Assembly (NCBI GenBank): GCA_963082975.1 | Contig: OY720346.1 | Span: 68,501,267-68,565,266, forward strand | Length of the DNA stretch: 64,000 nucleotides | Reading direction: 5' to 3' | From: Labia minor | Taxonomy: Eukaryota; Arthropoda; Insecta; Dermaptera; Spongiphoridae | Shown: positions 50,052 to 61,066 of the stretch, piece after piece | How the letters are laid out: each line of letters opens with the position of its first letter | Numbering within the stretch: position 1 is the first letter of the stretch | Made by a program: the position numbers and the translations under genes | Notes under the pieces: model-generated | The model's input: only the letters and a program-made list of their open reading frames with translations | Told to the model about the DNA's origin: nothing | The model's database searches: none

Positions 50052-50230
50052 CGTGCGCTCGCCCAAGTTGCGCACACGACAATGGAGGAACGCTGTGCCA
50101 CCCAACTGCACTGTCACGTTACTCATCGTGTTATTATCAAAACTGGGCTCCGTCAATCTTTGGAACTCCTCAAAATTGGAATACCACAATTGTTGCCATT
50201 CGCCATGACGATGGGGCAAATCTCGGCGTC
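50052..50230 (-). CDS. dpr: Dpr-family Ig protein, internal exon (first half of Ig domain 1)
   Basis: Dpr (defective proboscis extension response) proteins are neuronal cell-surface Ig proteins that bind DIP partners in synaptic recognition. On the minus strand a T-rich tract ending TTGCAG precedes the exon, which reads 2 bases plus 59 codons, starting RRDLPHRHGEWQQLWYSN, and stops at a GTAGGT donor. Residues NVTVQLGGTAFLHCRVRNL match the A to B strands of Dpr Ig1, with the N-terminal disulfide cysteine in LHCRV. NNT and NVT are possible N-glycosylation sites. The last codons (GERT) join in phase 0 to ISWVRRRDWHIL in the 14 kb exon, the usual Dpr order RTVSWVRRRDWHIL. No upstream signal-peptide exon was recognised. 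Family call is firm; which paralogue (dpr8/9/11/21-like) is not resolved. Confidence 0.92.
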
Positions 50231-50384
50231 CTGCAACAAAAAAATAAACAATCAATTAATAAATAAAAATAGAAATTATCATCAAAATACAATTTATCAC
50301 AAATAGTTTTAGTGGAAAAAAATAATTATATTTTTTTTTAGTCTCTAATAAACTATATATATGATGTCTGTTTACAAAAGAAAA

Positions 50385-50900
50385 GATGAATTTTGAATTT
50401 TCGCGGTCTATGTATATTCGAATATCGAAATTTTTTTTTGTTATGTTGGTGCACAAATTTTGACATTATCAACCATTATAGATTAGTAGTTTGTTTTTTA
50501 CAACTGAAAAAGTTAGTCGCGTTTTTGGTGTTGTTCGATTTTTTACTTAAAAAAATGGATCAAAGAATATGTTTTAAATTTAGCCTTAAAAATGGAATAA
50601 AATGCCCCAACGTACTTAAAATGTTGACTGTGGCATTCGGCTAGTCTACTTTACATTAAAAAAATGGATTCTGCATCACGATAATCAGCTCACACATCAT
50701 TGATTGTTCGTGATTTGTTGGCCAAAAACAACACCGTAATCATGCCTCAACAACCGTATTCACCAGATTTGGCTCCATGCGACTTTTTCCTATATTCCCA
50801 AAACTGAAGAGACCAATGAAAAGAAAGCGTTTTGCCACAATTGATGAGATAACGTCGAAATTGAAGAACAAGCTGAAGAAAGCGCATTCCAGAAGTGAAT
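50385..50900 (+). pseudogene. Mariner transposon, internally deleted (lineage 1, copy 2)
   Basis: Left end GATGAATTTTGAATTTTCGC is the terminal repeat as at 5517. Then 50670-50880 encodes, across stops and frame changes, a HHDN-type motif (second catalytic aspartate, WILHHDNQLTHH), KNNTV(I)MPQ..YSPDLAPCDFF and KLKRPMKRKRFATIDE. One extra base after TTTTTCCTAT shifts the frame. The C-terminus is cut off near (AT)n at 50900. Confidence 0.87.
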
Positions 50901-51174
50901 ATAATATATATAGTTATATATATAGTTATATATATATACGATGATAAAAGTTTTTTATTCATGAAAAAAGTTTTACACCCCTTAATTTTCTTAATTGTTC
51001 TATTTTTATATAAAAAGGGGAAAACAATATTTTCAGGAGTTTATAAATAAGAAGAGTTTTTTAAATTATTTTATCTACCCTTGGAACAGGCTTTTTGTAA
51101 ATTTTAATGAAAAACAATTTTTTTTTTATCTACGCCATTAAAATACTTATTTAATGTGTTATTTTTATTTTATA

Positions 51175-52539
51175 CTAGCTGCTCAGAGCGCCTTCGGCGC
51201 TCTTCACACCTAGACGGGGGCTCCGCCCCCTGTACCCCCGAGTGTTACATAGTATTTGGTGGTTGAAAGTAGTAAAAGGTTTTCATCCATTTTGTTTCAA
51301 TCAGTATATTACATAAAACATTCATTTCTTTTTGTGTTCTTATTTAAAAAATATATTTTAATTTAATCACTATATTAATTATATATTATTATTGTATATG
51401 CTATATCTATCTACCTATGTGGCTCAAAGATACTCGAAAGTTCTTAGCGGCAACAACCACATTTCTCCAAGTGTCCCTATCCTGAGCCCTTGTTCCATCT
51501 CTCTTACGTCCCTTCCTACGCGTTTTTTTCCAAGCGGACGTTTTTCAATCGGTCTTCCCACCAATATCTTTTTCCTCTCCCATTCTAGCCACGTGCCCTG
51601 CCTATCGCAGCTTTTTCCCTTTTATAACCCTAACTATTTCTGAAGATGCAGAGAGGCCATGCAATTTCTTGTTATGTAGTCTCCCCCATACCCGGTGACC
51701 TCATCTTTCTTTGGCCAATAAATGCAGGGAAGAATCCTATTCTCAAATACTCTGAATCTACTCTCATCTCCAAGGGTCATAGACCATGCCTGCCACCCAT
51801 ATAATGCAACAGGCAAAATAATCTTTTTATATATTCCCTTTGATAATAATTTTCAAGAGATAAGCCTCTTTATTGCAGATAACAGGCGTTTCCCGATTGC
51901 AACCCCGATTTAAATTCTTCTCAAATATTATTATCCTTCGTGTTTACATTCAATTTTTCTACATATTCAAATTCTACATTTTGTATCTTAAGATTTTGTA
52001 TGTTAATACTCTTCCTCTTTGTTACTAAATATTTTTTCTTATCACTATTAATTTCAAACCTCCATTAAATTATCTGTAATTGCAATTGCCGAATCTCCTA
52101 TTATATTTAAGTCGTCTGGGTAACCTAATATTTTACAATTGATTTCCGCATCTTATTCTTTCTTTACTACCTTCAAGACAAATTTGAAGATTGAAAATTT
52201 GAAAAAGTTTATCCGGATCTATTGAGTCATGCGTATGTTTTACTAATGTCTACAAATAATTAGTGAATAGAAATATTGAATTCGCGGTTTTTTTCCTAAT
52301 ATCTGTCATAATGAAAATATCTTAATTAATGTTGGTCGATTTGGCCTGAACCCGCAATGATATCTCCTAATATTTCCTCCGCCTATGGTTCTTAAGTATT
52401 GTATATGTTATAATAGTGAAATAGAGTATAATATTTCTTGATCATTACATTTTGGTATTTTATTTTCATTGCTAGATTATTATTGAATATTTTTAATTAT
52501 AATGAAACTTGAGAAAATGCAAAAATAGAGACTTGAGAC
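51175..52539 (-). pseudogene. Composite repeat with RTE-like LINE, copy 2
   Basis: Left edge CTAGCTGCTCAGAGCGCCTT with the GAGCGCC..GGCGCTC hairpin and GGGGGCTCCGCCCCCTGTAC. From 51405 to about 52180 the minus strand is LINE: near 52110 GYPDDLNIIGDSAIAIT is the reverse-transcriptase catalytic box (Y-x-D-D); 51816-51634 encodes MPVALYGWQAWSMTLGDES and KKDEVTG; the 3' end gives AQDRDTWRNVVVAAKNFRVS and a GATAGATA tail. Stops and frame changes make it dead. This is the longest copy of the family here. Confidence 0.87.
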
Positions 52540-53201
52540 CAGGGCCGCGGCGTGCACGTGTGCAAGGTGGGCGCTGCCCACGGGCGCCTGGTGTAGGGGG
52601 CGCCAAACTGACCATTCTTTTTTATTTTATTTTAAGTGTTTTAAAAATGAATCAATATAATTGTGTACGTGAATCCTACGACACGTTTAAATATATTTTC
52701 CAAATTTGTTTGTTTTACTGCGTATCTTTCTAACCTTGCCCGTAACTGTAGCTTCGGGTGAACGAAGCTTCTCTAAGTTAAAAATTATAAAAACGAATTT
52801 GCGTTCGACATTGTCGCAGGAGCGCTTAACAGATCTTTCTATGATAGCAATAGAAAATGAAATCATGGATAACTTAGAAATATATGATATTATTAAAGGT
52901 TTTGTAGCTTCAAAGGCTCGAAGAATCCGAATAGTATAGTTTTGTGATGGAATTTCATATTGTATTATGTTTTCATTTTTGAATTTTTTTTATGTTTATT
53001 GTTCTAGAAATTTAACCTTGTTTCTATTGTTAATGAGTTAATTATTTTGTTATTTCCTATTATTATGTAGATAAATTCCTCTGTATTCATAAACACAGTT
53101 TTCAAAATTAAATGTTTTATTTGATTTTATTGTTCTATTGATAGAGGGGGCGCTTTTTAAAAATTTGCACACGGGCGCTTTGCACCCACGTCGCGGCCCT
53201 G
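52540..53201 (+). mobile_element. hAT transposon, internally deleted, 662 bp
   Basis: Ends CAGGGCCGCGGCGTG and, inverted, CACGTCGCGGCCCTG. Perfect 8-bp duplication CTTGAGAC at 52532-52539 and 53202-53209. Subterminal GGGCGC motifs at both ends. It sits inside the composite repeat, so it is the younger. Confidence 0.96.
52706..52939 (+). CDS. hAT transposase C-terminal dimerisation domain (remnant)
   Basis: hAT transposases dimerise through a C-terminal domain that also completes the active site. The frame encodes LTLPVTVASGERSFSKLKII, then RSTLSQERLTDLSMIAIENE, and ends FVASKARRIRIV. The ASGERSFSKLK and L-x-x-ERL-x-x-L signatures are diagnostic. The catalytic N-terminal and middle parts are deleted, so it cannot act alone. 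The frame is open, with no stops, consistent with a recent element. It lies wholly inside 52540-53201; start codon is arbitrary. Confidence 0.92.
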   Translation: MFVLLRIFLTLPVTVASGERSFSKLKIIKTNLRSTLSQERLTDLSMIAIENEIMDNLEIYDIIKGFVASKARRIRIV

Positions 53202-53209
53202 CTTGAGAC

Positions 53210-54100
53210 AATTTATAAAAATTAACGGTATAAAACTATAGATAAATGACCAATATATACATTCATTAATAGTATTAATTTAAATTAATTGATTTATTTG
53301 TTTTTTTATTATTAAGTTCATTTATTAATTTTTTTAGATCATAGTTATTTTCCTCCCTTAAAATAAACTTATCTAATTCTGGTGGTGCTAGGGGATTTGA
53401 AAATCATTCGTCGCAATATGAAGATTTCGCTTACAGTTTCTGTCATGTCCGACCTCCATCCAACAGTTATTTTCTGTCAAGTTTTTTGCTTCTCTTAATC
53501 ATGTGATCTATATATTTAATTTTTTTTGATTCATTATAATAAAATTTAAACAAATAAAAATTTTTACTTTGTTAATTTAATTAAATTTCAATATAAACTG
53601 ATTGTGAGTGATACGCTTAGCCAATTTGTGTACAAAAATATTGAATGTTCTTAGCGAGATTTGATATAATGTTGTACGATTTGTCCTAAATCTGAATTAG
53701 AAGAAAATTATAAATTGCCTCCTCTTCCAGCCCAATTCATTTACCCACCCATGTTGCATATGGCATCTAAATTTCTTAAAACTCCGTTTTTTTAATTTAA
53801 AATAGAAGGAGAGAAAGAGAGTTTTAAATTATATTCGAATAGTCTATATATTCTATATATCAGTATTTTTTTTCTGAATTTAATAGCAAGTTGATTTTAA
53901 AAATTTTCAATTCTTAATGCATATGATTGATTACATGTGTTAAAATTTAAAAAAATTCAAATATTCTAATTTTTATATTTATATACAATTTAATATTATT
54001 TTTTATTAATATCATATCAAAAAAAGAGAATTTATTAAAAATTAAAAATAAAAAAAGAAGCCTATTAATAAAAAATTGAATGGTGATTTAAATATTTTAT
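53210..54100. other. AT-rich sequence, tail of the composite repeat
   Basis: 53210-53280 (GGTATAAAACTATAGATAAA) matches the end of the copy at 49500. The rest is unassigned. Confidence 0.45.
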
Positions 54101-55110
54101 TAAATTAATTAAAATGAGACCTTTTAGAATAAATTATTTAATTGAAATGATATTTAAATATAAGAATTTAAAAAAATATTATATTCTTTGTTTGGCAATT
54201 GTTATTTAATTATGTGCAACATGATTCGACTTGCACAGAGCATCGTTATTTTTTATTAATATCACATAATAAAAATGAATCTTAAACATAATAAATAAAA
54301 AAGACATTTTAATAAATTTAAAAAATATACCCAATTTAAAAATGTCAAAAATTTAAAACAACTTTATATCATCATATTTTAATTTTTATATAATATATAT
54401 ATATATTTAGTAATTAATAATAGAGTAATTAAATTAAAATAAAAAACAAAGATAATATAATTCAGTCATTTTAATTCAGGTTAAATAATATTTTTTTTTA
54501 TTATTCAATGATAAAATTTATATATTATTATATATATATTATAGAAAAGAAGAAATATTCAATTAAATAAAAAATAATTTAAGATAAAAATATGATCTAA
54601 TAAATATTTTAATTAAATTGAGAACTTTTAGAATAAATTATTTAATTGAATTGATATTTGTATATTAGAATTTAAAATAAAAAGGGAAATATTATAATAA
54701 TTCTTTGATTGGGAATAGCTATGATAATTCATTGTTTGAAATGATTCCGCTAGGCCGGCAGTGAGCCGCGAGCTGCTCTTGAATGAACAACACGGAGAAT
54801 TATATAAACTTTAAAAAATTAATTTCTGCGGTTATTGTTGACATATAAATAAAATTTATAGCCTATGTTACTCTAGGGGTATATAAGAATATTGTGATGT
54901 AATTTCAAAGAAATCGGTTCAGCCAATTCTGAGTCTATAAAATAGTAATTTTCCGGACAGACAGACCGACAGACAGACAGACAGACGTGAAAAATTCTAA
55001 AGTCACTTTTGGATTCTAGAGGTCATGAAACGCGAAGATATGCAAAAATTTTTAAATTCTGAGCAATGTGCAGACAAAAACCTTTTTATATATATATAGA
55101 TTAATTAATT
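54100..55110 (+). repeat. Duplicated AT-rich repeat ending in a microsatellite core
   Basis: GACCTTTTAGAATAAATTAT (54110) recurs as GAACTTTTAGAATAAATTAT (54618), about 507 bp apart. 54405-54480 resembles 14785-14870. The right part has ATTTCAAAGAAATCGGTTCA then CAGCCAATTC and a (GACA)n tract at 54958-54985: the shared core. Confidence 0.6.
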
Positions 55111-56170
55111 AATAAACAAAAATTATATTTAAAATTTACACAAAAGTCTATCCCCTCTATCTCTCTTCTGGGAAAAATGTTTATATTAAAAAAATTAATT
55201 TAATGTATACTATAAATGTACATACAATATAAAATGAAAAACATTTTTAATAAATAATAAATTAAAAATATTTCAAATAAATACTACTAACAAGTAAATA
55301 TAATAAACACCTCAAGGTTGTTATAATTAAATTTGTTTATAAATTTTTCTAGATTTACATAAATCATTATAATAAAAATAAAAAAGTGAATAATAATAAA
55401 TTCAATAACAAAAAAAAAAAAAAAAAAAATTCATTCGCATAAATATTCAAATAATAAATATTTGTATAAATTTTATGTAAATTTGATGAAGAATTTGTAT
55501 GATTATTTGAAACAAAGCCCCATACAAAAGTGATAGTGAAAGATAATTATTGTAGACAGAACGTGACTGAGATTGTATTAAAATAATGATATGAGTTGGT
55601 CAAATAGATTAGAAATATTTTTACTTTAAAGTTACTCTTGCATACATTCAATATAGAAATTTTCAAACCCCTTCCTCTCCCTTCCTTCTTTCCCCTTCCA
55701 CTTATCATCAATATATCTAGTCTGCCAACGACTAGATAATTAAAATTAATTATGAAACAGTTTTGCAATTTAAATAAAGTTAAAATAAATTTATATATTA
55801 TGAATATGAAATATTTTGTTTTATGTTTACAAAGATTAGTTAAAATATCCGGTAATATAAAAATATGTATAATTTTTGCTACTGGAGTTAATCTAAATTT
55901 TTTTTATTTTTTATTTATATATATATAAAATAAATAAATATATTTTAACTTGAATTCATATTGAGTGAAGGTTTCGAATATTATAATTTTTAATTTCATG
56001 TCAAACCCGAAGTAAGTGATTTATTATTAATTTTACAAAAAAAGTCCCTAAAAATTGGGATTTTTTCTAAGGAAAAAAAAATTAAAAAGTTTTGCCTGTT
56101 TTGAATATAAATTTATGTTTTTACAAGATTTTCATAAAAATAAAGTATTAAAATAAAAGTCCGACTTTTG
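55111..56170. other. AT-rich sequence, no gene
   Basis: Nothing recognised. Confidence 0.5.
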
Positions 56171-56299
56171 TACATCCTCCCGTAGGGTTTATGGTGGGTT
56201 ACCAACCTATATATGGAAAAAAACACATGGAACCAATAAGAGAAAGCCGGACGGATCTACAAACTTAACGACCACTCCACGAAATAGGAAAATATGGAA

Positions 56300-56770
56300 G
56301 AACAAGTTTATGATGTCAGAAAGTAAGCTCGAATCTACAAAACCTGTGTTAGACCAATAGCTACTTATGGGACTGAGTCAAGAGCACACAGATACAACTG
56401 TCACAAAACAATTACTCCGAACAACTGAGATGAAGATTCGGAGGGCTATTCATGGCAAAACACTGTATGATAGTATCCGCAGTGAACACCTAAGAGAAAT
56501 AAGTGGACACAATGACAATGGGTAGACATGAGAAGGAAATGCTGGGCTGCTCACGTGGACAGAATGGAAGATGTCAGACACCCCAAAATTGTAGCTACCA
56601 ATCGACCTGAAGGGATCAGAAGTCGAAGAAGACCTAAGAAAAGATGGAAGGAGAGTTTATCATCCCGACGTCTGAAACATGGGAAAAGAAAAGAAAGATA
56701 TTGGTTAAACAGGTGCAAGCACCTATACAGAAGAAGAAGAAGAAAGAGGTGTCTTGTCTTATGATCACAG
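56300..56770 (+). pseudogene. LINE reverse transcriptase C-terminal fragment (second family)
   Basis: Across frame changes the plus strand reads TEMKIRRAIHGKTLYDSIRS, EHLREISG, then RRKCWAAHVDRMEDVRHPKI and GIRSRRRPKKRWKESL. This is the post-RT tail of RTE/Jockey-like LINEs (usual order RMRWAGHVDRM..GRPPKRW). It differs from the RTE-like copies at 15227 and 51405. It ends in GAAGAAGAAGAAAG, like the tail of SINE family 2. 5'-truncated and broken by stops. Confidence 0.8.
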
Positions 56771-56809
56771 TAGAACGGATCCTATCAACCCCTATACCTT
56801 AATTTTTTT

Positions 56810-56925
56810 TTGGAGTCACTACTTTTTATCAAGTAACTTCCCAATTTGTGATCCCGGAGGGTGGGTTGACCTCTCATAAACCCCAGCTAGTGAAACCTGA
56901 AACCCGGGCCCATGAAGAAGAAAGA
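56810..56925 (-). repeat. tRNA-derived SINE family 1, fragment
   Basis: On the minus strand CATGGGCCCGGGTTTCAGGT, ACTAGCTGGGGTTTATG and ATTGGGAAGTTACTTGATAA match the body of 37344-37580. The tRNA head is truncated. Confidence 0.78.
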
Positions 56926-58304
56926 AAAGAACATCGTTAACCCCTAACTAAGTAGTGTCTAATTCAATTATGAATCTACTTATAATAATAATAATACTAA
57001 ATTTCTTATCCAAATCCTTCTACTCTTGTCATGTTAACATAACTTTAATTAATGATCTGGCTTTTTTTACGAAAAGTCATTAGTCCTAGACCCCTTTAAG
57101 CTCTTTTAAAAGCTCCACAACGATAAACTTTAATTATTTAATAAAAAAAAAATTACAATAATATTGTATTTCTTTCAAATTAACGACTAATTATATAATT
57201 TTTTTGATCAATAAAGATGGAAACTTTAAGTACAAATTTCAGGATAATTTTATAATATATATATATATACCACGCATGTCAAGGAAAATAAATTAATTTT
57301 TTTAAAGAATGTCAAGTCATGATAAAGTATCAAGACATTTTTTTTCTCAAAACCTACTCTAATTTGAATTTGCATAAATTCAATACAAGTAACCATTTAG
57401 TAATCCAATTTTTAAATGGATAATTATTCCATAAGCGAAAAAAATACTCGTTTATCACACAAGATAAAGTAATGATTATCTGAATAATAAGTACAAGTAC
57501 ATTTGATGATTAATTAGAAAGGTGAAATTGAAAAAAGAACGTATTCTAACATTCTACATTAACTTTCATTATGTAAATTAATTTTTATTTATTTTTTTTT
57601 TAATTTTTTAAATTTATTTTTTATTCTAATCACTTTTAACATATCAAATATAGAAAAAAATAATTAATTGGTTTAATTTATGATCTGTTTATTATGAGAG
57701 TTAAATTTGAATTTAAAGTTCTAGAAACGGTTGATCAACTGCAGTGAAGGTACCCACCCACTCAGTTCAACTAACTACAGCTACGTCTATGTCTATTCAA
57801 GTTCTTCCTCTTCCTCTCTCTTAATCTCTTTCTCGCAGAAAGGTAATCTTAATTAGCGAGTGCATGACTCGCTCAATGAGCTATTTACTTCTCTCTATGC
57901 TCTTTGATCTAACTTAACCATCCCAAGTAACACTTTGATAACTAATTTCCTTCAAAACAACGAATATATTTCCATCTCTTTTTTTATCTTATATTCTACA
58001 CATTGCCAATTTTTATATTTCACTTAATAATTTAATAAAATAATTAATTAATTAACAATTTATTTCGTTGATCTACTCGAATGGTATCTAATAAAATTAA
58101 TTAATTTAAAATTGTTCAATTTTACAAATATATAGAGAATAAAAATATTTTTTACTGATTATATTTTTTCAGTTTATTTTTTACCGGAATGATTAATATC
58201 ATTTGGAATAAAGATAAAAGATAAAATAAATAATACTTTTTTAAGAGAAAATCTCAAACAAGTATATATATCAAGATTAGAATTACTTTTTTTATTAATA
58301 AATT
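56926..58304. other. AT-rich sequence, unique block at 57720-57900
   Basis: The block has GGTTGATCAACTGCAGTGAA and CGAGTGCATGACTCGCTCAA; CGAGTCATGCACTCG forms an inverted repeat. No coding signal. Confidence 0.4.
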
Positions 58305-58782
58305 GGTAATTGTTCAGTCTAACCGATGTATCATGGATTTGGATAAAACTTTACCAGTAGATTCCTTTTTTGATTGAAAACAAACTTTCCTTAAAAAATA
58401 CGTGGCGGTCGCTTCTAGTTTACGAAATAGAAATTATTAAAGTTTACATATAAATCCATTGATATACTTTTAGCTACCATGTTTTATTAATTTGACCATC
58501 AGAGGGCTCCACTATTTTTTTATTTTTTTTTATTATTGGATATAGAAAAATCAAAAAATATATTAATTAAATAATTTTATTTAGTGAATAAGTGACTAAT
58601 TAGTGAATTAGTCAATAAAACATTAATAAATGGCTGCTCATTCATAACAAGTTTATATGCAAACTTATAAATTTTTATCTCATAAACTAGAAGTAGATTC
58701 CTTTTTTGATTGAAAATAAACTTTCCTTAAGCAATAGTGGCGGTCGCTTCTACTTTATGAGATAAAAATTTATAAGTTTGCA
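58305..58782 (+). mobile_element. Family D foldback transposon, copy 2
   Basis: GGTAATTGTTCAGTCTAACC, AAAACTTTACCAGTAGATTC and GGCGGTCGCTTCTAGTTTAC as at 24670. The right arm is rearranged: the TGGCGGTCGCTTCTACTTTA block appears again in direct orientation, and the proper right terminus is missing. Confidence 0.8.
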
Positions 58783-59157
58783 CTCTCTCGTTTTAAATAA
58801 ATTAAAATATTTATAAATTGATTAGTTCGTTTGCGTTTGTACAATATTTAAAAAAAAAATTCTAGGTACTAATGTATTTAATTTCAAATCACTGCTCTTC
58901 TCTCTCTCTCTCTCTCTCTCTTTACAACTCCATCGAATAGTAATTCAGTGAATAAATCAAGTTTTCTATAATTAAATATTAACCCAAGTAAAGTGCAAGA
59001 CGTTGAGAATTCAATCAGTGAAATTGAGGGGGTGGTTGGGCTGATGTCGACCCGCATGAATAAAAGAACACGAGAAAAAAAAATACAATATTCATATAGC
59101 AATTCATTATCATTCCAAACACATTCTGGTTAGCCACGTTATTGATAAAATATACAT

Positions 59158-59192
<35 letters not shown>

Positions 59193-59822
59193 GTTTTGCA
59201 TTCTTTCGGTTGTGATTATCGGAAAATAATTTTATCATTAAATAAAAAAATTTTAAAATATTTTTTTTTTCTGTTATAAGGACTAATCATATTCGATATA
59301 TATAATTAAATTTACATAATTACACTTTTTCATTTTAGATTTTTTGCCTAATATAAATTTTATAATTGAATATTCGCAGATAAATTAATAAAAATAAATT
59401 AACTTGATTTGCAAGACAACCCAATTTTTAAAATATAATTCAAATTATTAATAAGAAATAAAACATATTAAGTTATAATTTAAAAAAAAATAGATCATTT
59501 GAAATAAATTTTAAAAGTTGTTTCTCTAACGTAGAATTATTTCTGATGTTTTAAATACAAATTCCCATTGACGTCATATTGTAATTAACCTTTTCCAAGT
59601 ATACAAAACTAAGTCTTTCGAGTACCAGATGGAAGCGTATTAATTAGAATATAATCAATTCGGTTGAAGAAATATCTGTATTATTAATATTTATTTCGTA
59701 GAATAAATCTTAATAATATTTATTTTCCATATTAAATTTAAAAAAAGTTACAAGAAATTCTAGATGAATAAATGATTTTGGATACCTTAAAAAAATACAT
59801 GCAATGCATTCAAATTAATTTA
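58783..59822. other. AT-rich sequence, no gene
   Basis: (CT)n at 58901-58921, (TA)n at 59157-59185. Nothing else recognised. Confidence 0.5.
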
Positions 59823-59839
59823 TTGGTAAATGTTCAGTC

Positions 59840-60987
59840 CATGGAGGAATATGGAGGGAACATTCCGTTTGTTTTTTGTGATGGGAGGTGGCACCAAAAA
59901 AGTAGGGAGAAATTCTTGTCGTCCATTTTGGATGTACCAAAACATTGAATTTTCCATAAGACATAATACATTTTTGTTTCCAATTTTCTGGTATGTTTGA
60001 AAGTTTTTCTTAGTTATTTCTTCTTTATTTTATAGTTTAGTTAATATATTTAATAATTAGAAATAGTTTTTAATAATTTAATTTGTATTTAATATTAAAT
60101 TATTTTTTATTAGATTCTGACTGGATTCTAAGACCAGGTTAGGTATACACTTGGGTTTAGGTTATAGACAGGTTATAAAGAGTTGTTATTTTATTTTAGT
60201 TTTTAAAAATAATTATCATGGCATGTTCTGCATATGGATGCACGAACCGACGTGGAAATAAATGTAAAAGACAGCTTGGTGAAGAAGAATCTGGGAAAAA
60301 AGGTATGTATTTTGAATTCTTTGATTAAATTTCAAAACGGTATATTTTATATAATATTTTAGAAAATTTTCTTAATATAATAAAATAGAAATTTGAAATA
60401 TTTCACATCTTTCAGATTTCCAAAAGATAGCAATTTAAGGAAGAAATGGATAGACGCCGTCCGGAGGTAAGATTGGGACCCAACAGAATATTCTTTCCTA
60501 TGCTCAAATCATTTTGATAAACATTGTTTTGATAGGTCGTCGCTGTTAATTGTTCGATTAAAAAAAATGTCATTCCTACAATATTCACGCTCTACGTGTA
60601 AGCACTGGATGCGTCATAAATTAATAAATATATTTTTTGTTTATATTTTAATTTTTGTAATCATTTTTCCATTAAACTAATGATAATTTATTTTTATAAT
60701 TGACTAATCATCAGCATAATGAAGAGAATGATTGCCGCAACATTTAATTTTTTTTATACATATATGCATATCAAAACAGCCTGCAGTTCAAATAAAATAA
60801 AATTTAAAGAGTTTTTTCTTCATGAGGAAATTTTTGTTCACATAATTTTCAACAAAAAAGACCAGAAATTTGATGATATGATATTAAGCTCAATGGGAAA
60901 TATAATGTTTTGGTACATCTAAAATGACGGCTGTGACGTCAGATAGGCTACAAATTTTGTTCTCTATGTTCCCTCCCTACCTTCCTG
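59840..60987 (+). mobile_element. P-superfamily-like element, 1148 bp, with THAP fragment
   Basis: Ends CATGGAGGAATATGGAGGGA and, inverted, TCCCTCCCTACCTTCCTG; both reach GGAGGGAACAT. Deeper inverted pairs include GATGTACCAAAACATT at both ends. Perfect 8-bp duplication GTTCAGTC (59832-59839 and 60988-60995), as P elements make. Encodes only a THAP-domain remnant, so non-autonomous. Confidence 0.9.
60218..60601 (+). pseudogene. THAP-domain transposase N-terminus, two exons, broken
   Basis: THAP is the C2CH zinc-binding DNA-recognition domain at the N-terminus of P-element transposase. Exon 1 (60218-60302) starts MACSAYGCTNRRGNK with the first two cysteines and ends at a GTATGT donor. After a TTTCAG acceptor (60414-60415) exon 2 reads RFPKDSNLRKKWIDAVRR, a TAA stop (60468-60470), then DWDPTEYSFLCSNHFDKHCF and LKKNVIPTIF. 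C-x-x-H (LCSNHF) is the second zinc half, W of KKW and the final P of NVIPTIF are conserved THAP positions. Exon phases do not join perfectly, and the stop breaks it. No catalytic domain follows. Confidence 0.88.
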
Positions 60988-61066
60988 GTTCAGTCTAACC
61001 GATGTATTATGGATTTGGATAAAACTTTACCAGTAGATTCCTTTTTTGATTGAAAACAAACTTTCC

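Larger units (their letters stand above)
59823..61066 (+). mobile_element. Family D copy 3, split by a P-type element
   Basis: Left stub TTGGTAAATGTTCAGTC (to 59839) and, after the P-type element, GTTCAGTCTAACCGATG to AAACAAACTTTCCTTAAA (60988-61066) rebuild the D left arm. The shared GTTCAGTC is the target duplication. The rest of D is missing. Confidence 0.88.

Noticed and set aside
49956-50306. Plus-strand frames up to 116 aa
   Set aside because: Shadows of the minus-strand Dpr exon.
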